A stretch of DNA of 64,000 bases. Source: Hyphomicrobiales bacterium. GTDB lineage: Bacteria; Pseudomonadota; Alphaproteobacteria; Rhizobiales; Rhizobiaceae. This document shows, one piece after another, positions 20,423 through 28,743 of this stretch (within the stretch, counting starts at the first letter, position 1; every line of letters starts with the position of its first letter). A program made the position numbers and the translations under genes. Location of the stretch: positions 42,995 to 106,994 of the forward strand of contig UBZT01000013.1 of the NCBI GenBank assembly GCA_900470155.1, read 5' to 3'. The notes beneath the pieces were generated by a model that saw nothing but the letters and a program-made list of their open reading frames with translations, searched no databases and was not told the DNA's origin.

Positions 20423-21355
20423 ATGGATCTTTACCGACCAAACCACCCAAAGCCGCGCCCCTCCGAGCCGGCGATCCTGCAATTCCTGGAGATCTGCGAC
20501 GGGTTCTATCCGCCAGACGCCGTCAATGCCTCGATCGTCCAGCAGCGGTCCTGGTATGACGCGCTTTGTGCCCGTTTCGATCGGCCGCTGCCGGACGGCA
20601 TGGTGACGGAAGACAGCCAAATCGGTTCAGTCCCGATCCGGCGCTACCGACCAGCTGAGATCCGCACGCAGACGCAACTTTACTACATTCATGGCGGCGG
20701 TTTCGTCGTTGGGTCGCTTGAGAGCCATCATGCGATCTGCGCCGAGATCGCCGAGCACGCCGGGGCTGAACTTGTTTCCGTCGATTACCGGCTGGCGCCT
20801 GAGCATGTCTGGCCGGCGCAGACGGACGACTGTTTTGCCGTGCTGACGTATCTGTTGGCGAACCGGCGCAAGGTCGTTCTGATCGGCGACAGCGCCGGCG
20901 GCAATCTCGCGGCGGGGCTGGCGGTCCGGGCGCGCGATGCTGGATTGTCCGGCATTGTCGGGCAGGTTTTGGTCTATCCGGCGCTTGGTGGCGACTTGGT
21001 GTCGGGTTCCTATGCGGAGATGGCCGAGGCGCCTGGGCTGACGACGGCGGATGTCGGCTATTACCGGGCTGTTCTGCAGGCGCCGGCGGATGATGTGGTT
21101 GCCTATCCGCTTCTGGCGCAATCGCTGACCGGTCTGCCACCGGCCTATATTACAGTGGCGCATTTCGATCCGCTGCGCGACGATGGCCGGCATTATGCCG
21201 AGAGGCTGAGACAGGCGGGCGTGGCCACGACCTTCCGCGAGGAGCCACAGATGGTGCATGCCTGGTTGCGCGCCAGGCACATGAGCGAGGGCGCAGGTGC
21301 TGGTTTTGCGCATCTCTGCCAGGCGATCAATCGGATGGCGGGTGTGTCCGGATGA
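20423..21355 (+). CDS. alpha/beta hydrolase, hormone-sensitive-lipase (Aes) type
   Basis: 310 residues of the HSL/Aes esterase family. The oxyanion motif HGGG is at 90-93, the nucleophile elbow GDSAGG at 155-160 (Ser157), the acid in AHFDPLRDDG near 252, and the catalytic His in MVHAW near 281. No signal peptide, so cytoplasmic. It would hydrolyse small esters or act on acylated metabolites. The ATG start is reasonable although the upstream Shine-Dalgarno is weak (GAGGCAG). Its stop overlaps the ACT-domain gene by four bases (ATGA), tying the two together. Confidence 0.87.
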   Translation: MDLYRPNHPKPRPSEPAILQFLEICDGFYPPDAVNASIVQQRSWYDALCARFDRPLPDGMVTEDSQIGSVPIRRYRPAEIRTQTQLYYIHGGGFVVGSLESHHAICAEIAEHAGAELVSVDYRLAPEHVWPAQTDDCFAVLTYLLANRRKVVLIGDSAGGNLAAGLAVRARDAGLSGIVGQVLVYPALGGDLVSGSYAEMAEAPGLTTADVGYYRAVLQAPADDVVAYPLLAQSLTGLPPAYITVAHFDPLRDDGRHYAERLRQAGVATTFREEPQMVHAWLRARHMSEGAGAGFAHLCQAINRMAGVSG

Positions 21356-21759
21356 GCGGGATTTCCGATCTCAGTGTCCTGCTGGCGAGCCTGGAGCCAA
21401 GGCTGGTCGAGGGCGAGTTCGTCTATGCGACCGTTGCTGCGGATAAGGCGTCCGATTACCTGGCGATGAAGCCGATCGGACTTTTCTTCGAAGCGGAGGG
21501 GCTGACGCTGATCCTACCGAAGGCGGCGGCGGACGCTGCGGGGATCACCGCGAGCACGCCGTTGCGCTGCATCACGATCTCGGTGCATTCCTCGCTCGAA
21601 GCGGTCGGATTGACGGCGGCTCTGGCGACGGCGCTGACCAAGCAAGGCATCAGCGCCAATGTCGTCGCTGCCTATTACCACGACCATATTTTCGTGCCGG
21701 TGGCAGATGCGGATCGCGCCATCGCCGCGATCCGCGCATTGTCGTCGACGACTACATAA
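21352..21759 (+). CDS. ACT-domain protein
   Basis: 135 residues with two small ligand-binding lobes: an N-terminal segment containing LEGEFVYATV and a C-terminal ACT-like lobe (LRCITISVHSSLEAVGLTAALATALTKQGIS) that ends with a VVAAYYHDHIFVP strand. Small ACT proteins of this type usually bind amino acids; no catalytic domain is attached. It is translationally coupled to the esterase upstream. Its last codons overlap the stop of the convergent CocE-type hydrolase by eight bases. The biological role is unknown. Confidence 0.78.
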   Translation: MSGISDLSVLLASLEPRLVEGEFVYATVAADKASDYLAMKPIGLFFEAEGLTLILPKAAADAAGITASTPLRCITISVHSSLEAVGLTAALATALTKQGISANVVAAYYHDHIFVPVADADRAIAAIRALSSTTT

Positions 21760-23755
21760 GGTCGCGGCGGATCGCCTTTTGCGGGAAGGTCTTTTCGAAG
21801 ACCTGGGTCTCTCCCTCGTAAGCGACGACCGACGCACTGATCAGCCATTCCGTCTCCGTGCAGGCGATGCGCGAGGTCGACACCGTGCGCACCGACCAAC
21901 CGGGCCGCTGCATGTCGCAGGTCCAGACGGATGTGCCGGTCATCGACAGCGGATCACCGGGCGATATCGACCAGATTTCGTCGCGGAGCTGCCTCGTTGA
22001 GAGGCCGGTGCCTGGATGTTCGAACAGGCCGGTATCCTCAAAGATCGTGTAGTCGGTGCGATTGGCCGACATGTCGCGGACGACCTTGCGATCGGTCTTG
22101 CCCGGTGAATGTTCGATATAGGTCGGCAGCGGATTGGCATTGTCCGGCTGCTTCATCTCGAACCTGTCATGCGCGCCCAGCTTCGGCATGGCGAGGCCGA
22201 GCGAGGCGATGTCGAGGGTGAGGCCGGCATCGGTCGGCGACGGCAGGATCATCGGCCAGTAGGCGGTCGAGAGCGACAGACGAATGCGATGGCCGGGCTT
22301 GAAGCGGTAACCGCAGGCGTCGAGCACTAGACGGATCTGCGTCGGCTTGCCGGGCTCCATCGGCTGTGGGTCGCCATTGCCGTCGCGATGGGTGAGGTTG
22401 AGCACGCCGAACGAAACGCGCGTTGCCGTGCCGTCGGGATGCACGTCGACGATGCGGGCTATCAGGTTGGCGACGGGGGCGTCGCTGCTCAGTGTAACGG
22501 TAAGTTCCGGCCGACCGAGAAAGTCATATGCACCGGAGAGTGGGGAGGTCTGGAAGGTCAGCGATCCGGCGTCGTCGATACGCTGGTCGCCGGCGAGTTC
22601 CGCATCGGGCTTCAGCGTGAACCATTCGCCGGCGGCCGTGCCGGTATCGAGCGGCGATTTCAGATGCACGTCATGGGCCGGCGCATGCGGGACCGGCAGG
22701 CCTTCGGTCAGCGTGCCGAAAGCCTCGACGTAGAAACATTGCATCTCCGGCGCCTGCCAGGTGTCCTTGGAAATCCAGAAGCCGGGATCAACATCGCGGC
22801 GTGGTGCGGGCTTTGGTCCTTCCAGGATATAGGCGCGGGCCTGGGGTAGTTTTTCGATGCCGTTTTCCTCGCCGCGCAGCCAGTGGTTCCAGAAGGCGAT
22901 GGCCTCGCCGTGGAAATCGGCGCGTGGTTTCGGCCAGGCAAAATGCGGGTATTTATGCACCCACGGGCCGATCAGGGCCTTTGACCGGTCGCTCATGCCT
23001 TCGACGGCGAGAAGCGGTGTGTTGCGGTAACCATCGGCCCAGCCGGCGATCACCAGCGACGGTACTTCGACAGCGGAAAAATCCTCGCGGATCGAGCCGT
23101 GTTTCCAGAATGCGTCGCGGCGCTGATGGGCCAGCCATTCCTCCATGAAGAAGGGCTCGTTTTCCAACCGCTCCATCCACATCTCGCGCCAGCGGTCGCC
23201 GACGATTTCGGGATCCGGCGCACGCGACTGGTAAGCGAGCATGGTTGCGGCCCATGAGAGCTGAGCCGAGAGATGCGTGCCGTTCTTGTAGTGGATGTCG
23301 TCATTGTAGCGGTCGGTCGTAGATGCGATCGAGATGACAGCCTTCAATGCCGGCGGACGAAGGGCTGCGACCTGCAGGCAGTTGAAGCCGCCCCAGGAAA
23401 TGCCCATCATGCCGACCGCGCCGTTCGACCAGGACTGGGTGGCGATCCAGCCGATCAGTTCGCAGGCATTGGCCAGTTCCAGTTCGGTATATTCACCGTC
23501 GATCACGCCATCGGACTCGCCGGAACCGCGGATATCGACCCGCACGCCGGCGATGCCGGCGCTAGCAAAGACCGGATAGGTGGATTCGTCGCGCGGGCTG
23601 GTCCCGTCGCGCTTGCGGTAGGGCAGGAATTCGAAGACGGCGGGGACGGGGTCGGCGTCCGCACCGTCCGGCATCCAGATGCGGGCGGCGAGGCGTGTGC
23701 CATCGGTCAGCACGATCCATTCGTTCTCGATGACGGTAAAGCTGCGTGTGGACAT
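21752..23755 (-). CDS. CocE/NonD family hydrolase (X-Pro dipeptidyl-peptidase S15-like)
   Basis: About 667 residues. The N-terminal alpha/beta-hydrolase domain has the nucleophile motif GISWGG at 118-123 (Ser120), preceded by DIRGSGESDG, the usual CocE/S15 signature. The C-terminal half is the jelly-roll XPDC_C domain (GPWVHKYPHF and later strands). Members cleave acyl esters, beta-lactam side chains or N-terminal X-Pro dipeptides. No signal peptide is seen, so cytoplasmic. The ATG at 23755 is preferred over a TTG at 23776. It lies 24 bp downstream of a family 5 binding protein on the same strand, so it may process what that importer brings in; this is inferred from position only. Confidence 0.86.
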   Translation of the reverse strand: MSTRSFTVIENEWIVLTDGTRLAARIWMPDGADADPVPAVFEFLPYRKRDGTSPRDESTYPVFASAGIAGVRVDIRGSGESDGVIDGEYTELELANACELIGWIATQSWSNGAVGMMGISWGGFNCLQVAALRPPALKAVISIASTTDRYNDDIHYKNGTHLSAQLSWAATMLAYQSRAPDPEIVGDRWREMWMERLENEPFFMEEWLAHQRRDAFWKHGSIREDFSAVEVPSLVIAGWADGYRNTPLLAVEGMSDRSKALIGPWVHKYPHFAWPKPRADFHGEAIAFWNHWLRGEENGIEKLPQARAYILEGPKPAPRRDVDPGFWISKDTWQAPEMQCFYVEAFGTLTEGLPVPHAPAHDVHLKSPLDTGTAAGEWFTLKPDAELAGDQRIDDAGSLTFQTSPLSGAYDFLGRPELTVTLSSDAPVANLIARIVDVHPDGTATRVSFGVLNLTHRDGNGDPQPMEPGKPTQIRLVLDACGYRFKPGHRIRLSLSTAYWPMILPSPTDAGLTLDIASLGLAMPKLGAHDRFEMKQPDNANPLPTYIEHSPGKTDRKVVRDMSANRTDYTIFEDTGLFEHPGTGLSTRQLRDEIWSISPGDPLSMTGTSVWTCDMQRPGWSVRTVSTSRIACTETEWLISASVVAYEGETQVFEKTFPQKAIRRDLM

Positions 23756-23779
23756 GTTTCTAACCCCGTTCCCCAATAC

Positions 23780-25366
23780 TTACGCGTCGAACCAGACGCG
23801 GCTGCCGATATAGCCGTTCGACATGTCGTTGCCGATATCCTCAACGAAGCCTTTCAGCGATGTCGACGCGGCCATGATGTAGTCGTTGAAGACGGGCAGG
23901 ATGAGGCCGCCTTCGTCTCGGACCATCACCGCCATCGTGTGATACATTTCGCGGCGCTTGGCGTCGTCGAGTTCCGAGCGGGCCTGCAGCAGCAGCTTGT
24001 CGAAATCCTCGCGCTTGAAATGCGTATCGTTCCATTCGGCCGTCGACAAGTAGGAGGTCGAATAACGCGAATCCTGCGTCGGCCGGCCGCCCCAGTAGGA
24101 GGCGCAGAAAGGCTGTACGTTCCAAACATTGGTCCAGTAGCCGTCCTCAGGCTCGCGCTGGACTTGCAGCTCGATGCCGGCCTTTTTGGCGCTTTCCTGA
24201 TAAAGAACGGCGGCATCGACCGCACCCGCAAAAGCGGCATCCGATGTCCTGAGCAGGATCGGGCGATCATGGCCTGATTTCTTGAAATGGAAGGCAGCCT
24301 TATCGGGGTCATACGTGCGTTGTTCGATGCCTTCAGGGGCCAGCGCATAGGCGCTGTTGACCGGATAGTCGTTGCCGATCGTGCCGTAGCCGCCGAGGAC
24401 GCGATCGAGGATTTCCTGTCGGTCGATCGAATATTTCAGCGCAAGACGTAGGTCGTTGTTGTCGAAGGGCGCGGTATCGCAATGCATCAGGAAGGAATAG
24501 AAGCCCTTGCCGGCATTGCGGATGATCTCGACTTTCGGCGCGCGCTTGAGGAGCGGCACGGTCTTCGGGTCGATATTGTTGATGAAATGCACCTGGCCGG
24601 ACGAGAGTGCGGCTATACGGGCGGTCGCATCGTTCATCACGATGATCTCGACGCTGTCGACATAGCCGCGATCGGACCGCCAGTCTTCGGCATTCTTCTC
24701 GAAAGTGGCGCGCACGCCGGCCTCGAAGCTTTTCAACTTGTAGGGACCGGTGCCGATTGCCGCCGTCGGATTGTCGACGCCACCGCCCGGCTGGATGATC
24801 AGATGATAGTCGGTCAGCATCAGCGGCAGGTCGGCATTGCCTTCGGTGAGCGTCAGCACGAGGTCGCCGCCCTTGTCCTCGATGGTCTTGATCGACGACA
24901 TCAGGCCGAGCGCGCCGGACTTGGAATTGGCGTCCGAGTGGCGCTTCAGGGTTGCGATGATGTCAGCGATGGTCATCTTGCTGCCGTCGTGGAAGGCGAT
25001 GTCGCTGCGGATCTTGAAGGTCCAGACCGAGGCATCCGCCGACGGTTCCCAGGACGAGGCGATCGAGGGCAGGGCAGCACCTGTCTTCGGATCGGATTCG
25101 ACCAGCATATCGCCCCACAGATGGCCGACGACGAAGAGGACCGAGGCGCTGTAGGTGGCCGGATCCAGCGTGTCGGTGGCAGCGCCGCCCTTGAGGCCCA
25201 TCTTCAGGTGGCCGCCGCGCTTGGGCTCCTGCGCCCGCGCGCCGTTCGGCAGAAGGAGGCTGCCGCCCATGCCTGCGGCAAGGCCAAGTGCTGTCGTGCC
25301 GCCGAGGAAGCCGCGGCGGTTGATGCCTGCGCCGAGCAGACCGGAATCCTTGGTAAAATCACGCAT
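23780..25366 (-). CDS. family 5 solute-binding protein (dipeptide type), Tat signal, paralogue 1
   Basis: 528 residues, periplasmic. The leader GINRRGFLGG is a clear twin-arginine motif, followed by a hydrophobic stretch and cleavage near NGARA-QE. The mature part is a complete SBP family 5 protein (WTFKIRSDIAFHDG, then RLALKYSIDRQEILDRVLGGYG, then a YWGGRPTQD region). It is strongly similar along its whole length to the binding protein at 29846-31423, sharing long near-identical blocks such as SWEPSADAS and TEGNADLPL. Its own transporter genes are not adjacent on this side: the ATPase and permeases lie 0.9 kb away beyond a divergent regulator. It may therefore share the channel with its paralogue. 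Confidence 0.88.
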   Translation of the reverse strand: MRDFTKDSGLLGAGINRRGFLGGTTALGLAAGMGGSLLLPNGARAQEPKRGGHLKMGLKGGAATDTLDPATYSASVLFVVGHLWGDMLVESDPKTGAALPSIASSWEPSADASVWTFKIRSDIAFHDGSKMTIADIIATLKRHSDANSKSGALGLMSSIKTIEDKGGDLVLTLTEGNADLPLMLTDYHLIIQPGGGVDNPTAAIGTGPYKLKSFEAGVRATFEKNAEDWRSDRGYVDSVEIIVMNDATARIAALSSGQVHFINNIDPKTVPLLKRAPKVEIIRNAGKGFYSFLMHCDTAPFDNNDLRLALKYSIDRQEILDRVLGGYGTIGNDYPVNSAYALAPEGIEQRTYDPDKAAFHFKKSGHDRPILLRTSDAAFAGAVDAAVLYQESAKKAGIELQVQREPEDGYWTNVWNVQPFCASYWGGRPTQDSRYSTSYLSTAEWNDTHFKREDFDKLLLQARSELDDAKRREMYHTMAVMVRDEGGLILPVFNDYIMAASTSLKGFVEDIGNDMSNGYIGSRVWFDA

Positions 25367-25436
25367 TGTTGTTGCCCCTTTTGTGGTTTGTTGGCCGGGA
25401 GCCTAGCGGCATGCGCAGGCGTTACAATTTCGCGAC

Positions 25437-25480
25437 TTGACGCTGTCTTGCGCTAGTTTACGCTATCATCACTTACGCAA
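25437..25480. promoter_or_regulatory. array of ACGC-containing half-sites between SBP gene and XRE regulator
   Basis: The divergent gap holds four similar short words close together: TTGACGCT (25437), TTGCGCTA (25448), TTTACGCTA (25457) and CTTACGCAA (25472). A TTGACG here could also be a -35 box for the regulator, but I see no well-spaced -10. The array is a candidate binding region for the adjacent regulator. Confidence 0.35.
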
Positions 25481-25492
25481 AGGAAATGGTGC

Positions 25493-26287
25493 ATGGCGGG
25501 TCGCGATACATTTGTCAAAAATCTTCGGCTGGCCTGTGCGACGCGGCGGTCGATCTCGGAAATCTGCCGCGATATCGGGCTGAACAGGCAGCAGTTCAAT
25601 CGCTATATTTCCGGCGAGGCGCGACCATCGGCGCATAATCTCGCGCGCATTGCTGGCTTCTTCGGGCTGACGGCACAGGATTTCGATCTTTCGGCGGATG
25701 CCTTTCGCGGCCGCATGCAACAGCCTGACCGGCGGCTGGCGGACGGCGGCCATCTGCTCGATGGCCTGCCGGGCGACATGCAGGCATTGCGCCGCCATCT
25801 CGGCTATTTCCAGACCTATCATCTGTCGCTGTCCTGGCCGGGACTGGTTGTGTGTTCCTGTGCCAGGCTGCAGGAGGAAAACGGCTCGGTGCATGTCAAG
25901 TCGATCGAACGCATTCGCGACGTCGAGAACGAGATTCGGCAATATTCGAAATATGTCGGTCTGGCCGCCTTCTGGCGTAACCGCATCTTCATCACCGAGC
26001 GCAGCATTACCCGCCAGCCGATGATGTCGCAGACGATCCTGATGCCGTTCGATGTGCATCAGCGCGTCTATCTGCGCGGCACGACGATGGGCGTTTCGTG
26101 GCGCAAGGAAAACCTGCCCTATGCATCGCGGGTGATCTGGCGGCACATCGGCCAGGATCCCGACAAGCGGCAGATGCTGGCCCGGTGCGGGGTGCTTTCG
26201 TTCGGCGCACGGCAGCTTCCGGCCACCGTGCGCGATTTTCTCCAGACGCCGTCCGCCGAGGTGCTGACGGTGCCCGGCGGCTATTGA
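25493..26287 (+). CDS. XRE/lambda-repressor-type transcriptional regulator
   Basis: 264 residues. The N-terminal 65 residues form a Cro/C1-type helix-turn-helix (ISEICRDIGLNRQQFNRYISGEARPSAHNLARIAGFFGL). The remaining 200 residues are a sensor-like region that I do not recognise, rich in aromatic positions and with a conserved-looking YHLSLSWPGLVVCSCARLQEE stretch in the middle. The ATG has AAAGGAAA about eight bases upstream. It is divergent from the binding-protein gene and convergent with the dual ATPase, sitting in the middle of the dipeptide-type importer genes, so it most likely controls them. Ligand unknown. Confidence 0.82.
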   Translation: MAGRDTFVKNLRLACATRRSISEICRDIGLNRQQFNRYISGEARPSAHNLARIAGFFGLTAQDFDLSADAFRGRMQQPDRRLADGGHLLDGLPGDMQALRRHLGYFQTYHLSLSWPGLVVCSCARLQEENGSVHVKSIERIRDVENEIRQYSKYVGLAAFWRNRIFITERSITRQPMMSQTILMPFDVHQRVYLRGTTMGVSWRKENLPYASRVIWRHIGQDPDKRQMLARCGVLSFGARQLPATVRDFLQTPSAEVLTVPGGY

Positions 26288-26291
26288 AAGC

Positions 26292-27923
26292 TCAGTTGTC
26301 GGCGCTGGCCATTTTGCGGGTGGCCAGCACCTTTTCCAGCCAGCCGATTTCCATTTCCGGAACCGATTTCAGCAGCAGGTCGGTATAGTCGTCGAACGGC
26401 GGTGCCAGCACTTTCGACTTCGGTCCGAAGCGCACGAGGTTGCCGCGATGCATGACGGCGACGGAATCGGCGATGGCGCGGACGATGCCGATGTCGTGGG
26501 TGATGAAGACATAGGAAAGTTGCTCCTCCTCCTGCAGCCGCAGCAGCAGCTTGAGGATGCCTTCGGCCACCAGCGGATCAAGGGCGGATGTCGGCTCGTC
26601 GCAAAGGATGAGCTCCGGCTTGGCAGCCAGCGCCCTGGCGATCGCGACACGCTGTTTTTGTCCGCCGGACAATTCGGCCGGATAGCGATCGACGAAGCCC
26701 GAGCCCATCTCGATCTGATCGAGCAGTTCCTTCACCCGGGCCGTCTTTGCGGCGCCACGCAGGCCGTCATAGAACGTCAGCGGCCGGCCGATGATGTCGC
26801 GCACCGTCTGGCGCGGGTTCATCGCGGTATCGGCCATCTGATAGATGAGCTGGATGCGGCGCAGGTCGTCGCGCGAGCGTTTGTTCAAGGAAGGGGTCAT
26901 TTCCTTGCCGTCGAAGACAACGCGGCCTTCGGTATGCGGCAGAAGCCCGGTCACAACGCGGGCGAGCGTCGATTTGCCCGAGCCGGATTCGCCGACGATC
27001 GCGAGCGTCTGGCCCTTCGGCAGATGCAGCGATACGTCATGCAGCACCTTGAAGCCGTTGGAATACTGGGCGCTGACATGCTCGACCTTGAGCAGGGTGT
27101 TCGTCTGGTCCGGCGCCTCCTCGCGAGCGGTCTGGCGGACATTGACCAGCGCGCGGGTGTAATCCTCCCGCGGTGCCTCGATGATCTGCTGGACGGCACC
27201 ATATTCGACCATCTTGCCATGGCGCAGAACCATGATGTCATCGGAGATCTGGGCGACCACCGCGAGATCGTGGGTAATGTACAGGGCGGCAGTGCCGGTT
27301 GCCTCGATGGCATGTTTGATGGCGGCGAGCACGTCGATCTGGGTGGTAACGTCGAGCGCGGTCGTCGGTTCGTCGAAGATGATCAGTTCGGGATTGGAGC
27401 AGAGCGCCATGGCGGTCATCGCGCGCTGCAGCTGGCCGCCGGAGACCTGGTGGGGGAAACGGTCGCCGAAAGTTTCCGGGTTGGGCAGGCCCAGAACCTG
27501 GAACAGGTAGAGGGCGCGTTTGCGGGCTTCCTCGCGGCTCATTAGGCCGTGCATGACGGTGGCCTCGATCACCTGATTGCCGAGCTTGTGGGCCGGGTTG
27601 AAGGCGGCGGCGGCCGATTGCGCGACATAACAGACGCGGGCGCCGCGGATCTTGCGGATACCGGACTTGCCGAGCGGCAGGATGTCGGTGCCGTCGAGCA
27701 GGACCTGGCCGCCGGTGATTTCGGCACCGCCACGCCCGTAGGCCAGCGCAGAGAGGCCGATGGTCGACTTGCCGGCGCCGGATTCGCCGATCAGGCCGAG
27801 CACCTTGCCCTTGGCGAGATCGAAGGAGACGTTGTCGACCAGCGTGACGCGTCTGGGCGGCGCACCGGGCGGATAGCTGGTTGCCTCGATCTTGAGGTTC
27901 TTGACGGACAGAAGGTTATGCAT
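26292..27923 (-). CDS. fused dual ABC ATPase of dipeptide-type importer (DppDF-like)
   Basis: 543 residues containing two intact ATPase modules. Module 1 has Walker A GESGAGKS (47-54), a VSGGQLQRAMTAMAL signature and Walker B LIIFDEP. Module 2 has GESGSGKS near 320, LSGGQKQRVAIARAL and LILCDEP. Both have THD switch histidines. It energises the two permeases upstream in the transcript; its ATG overlaps the DppC-type stop by eight bases. Fusion of DppD and DppF is common in this group of bacteria. It is the last gene of the importer run and converges on the XRE regulator with only four bases between. Confidence 0.92.
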   Translation of the reverse strand: MHNLLSVKNLKIEATSYPPGAPPRRVTLVDNVSFDLAKGKVLGLIGESGAGKSTIGLSALAYGRGGAEITGGQVLLDGTDILPLGKSGIRKIRGARVCYVAQSAAAAFNPAHKLGNQVIEATVMHGLMSREEARKRALYLFQVLGLPNPETFGDRFPHQVSGGQLQRAMTAMALCSNPELIIFDEPTTALDVTTQIDVLAAIKHAIEATGTAALYITHDLAVVAQISDDIMVLRHGKMVEYGAVQQIIEAPREDYTRALVNVRQTAREEAPDQTNTLLKVEHVSAQYSNGFKVLHDVSLHLPKGQTLAIVGESGSGKSTLARVVTGLLPHTEGRVVFDGKEMTPSLNKRSRDDLRRIQLIYQMADTAMNPRQTVRDIIGRPLTFYDGLRGAAKTARVKELLDQIEMGSGFVDRYPAELSGGQKQRVAIARALAAKPELILCDEPTSALDPLVAEGILKLLLRLQEEEQLSYVFITHDIGIVRAIADSVAVMHRGNLVRFGPKSKVLAPPFDDYTDLLLKSVPEMEIGWLEKVLATRKMASADN

Positions 27924-28743
27924 CGCCGCGTCCTCCTTTCAGGCTCGACGTGCGCTTCAGCAGCCAGTCGACGACCAGATTGACACAGACCGCCAGGGCG
28001 GCGATCGCCCCGCCGGGGACTAGGGCCGCCGATATGCCGAAGATGATGCCGTCCTTGTTGTCCTTGACCATGCCGCCCCAGTCGGCGGCCGGCGGCTGGA
28101 TGCCGAGGCCGAGGAAGGAGAGGGTGGAGAGGAACAGGATCGAGAAGGCAAAACGCAGGCCGAACTCGGCCAGAAGCGGCGACAGGGTGTTGGGCAGGAT
28201 CTCGCGGAAGATGATCCAGATCTTTCCCTCGCCGCGCAGCTTGGCCGCCTCGACGAATTCCATCACCGCGACATCAAGCGCCACGGCACGGCCGAGGCGG
28301 TAGACACGGGTACTGTCGATCACCGCCATGACGGTGATCAGGATGAAGATGTTCTGCGGCAGCACGGCGAGGATGACGAGGGCGAGGATCAGGGCTGGGA
28401 CCGACATCATCAGGTCGTTCAGGCGTGACAGAACCTGATCAACCACGCCGCCTGTGACGGCGGCGGTAAAACTCAGGATCATGCCGAGCGAGAAACACAA
28501 AATGCTGGCCGCCAGCGCGACGCTGATCGTGGTGCGGGCGCCGAAGATCAGACGCGACAGGAGGTCGCGGCCCAAGTTGTCGGTGCCGAGCAGGAAGTCG
28601 CCTCCCATGGGCAGCCAGATATCGCCGACGATTTCGCGTTCGCCGTAGGGCGCGATGAAATCGGCGAAGATGGCGGCGAAGATGGCGATGGCGATGCCGA
28701 GGATGCCGACCCAGGCACTGAGGGGGATGGAGCGTAATCTCAT
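27916..28743 (-). CDS. dipeptide-type ABC transporter permease (DppC family)
   Basis: 275 residues with one N-terminal span, the GTDNLGRDLLSRLIFGARTTISV entry motif, four further spans and the coupling loop EFVEAAKLRGEGKIWIIFREILPN, all characteristic of DppC/OppC. Normal length for the family. The ATG at 28743 overlaps the DppB-type stop by four bases. It forms the inner-membrane channel with the next gene and is driven by the fused ATPase. Substrate is not predictable from the permease. Confidence 0.9.
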   Translation of the reverse strand: MRLRSIPLSAWVGILGIAIAIFAAIFADFIAPYGEREIVGDIWLPMGGDFLLGTDNLGRDLLSRLIFGARTTISVALAASILCFSLGMILSFTAAVTGGVVDQVLSRLNDLMMSVPALILALVILAVLPQNIFILITVMAVIDSTRVYRLGRAVALDVAVMEFVEAAKLRGEGKIWIIFREILPNTLSPLLAEFGLRFAFSILFLSTLSFLGLGIQPPAADWGGMVKDNKDGIIFGISAALVPGGAIAALAVCVNLVVDWLLKRTSSLKGGRGDA

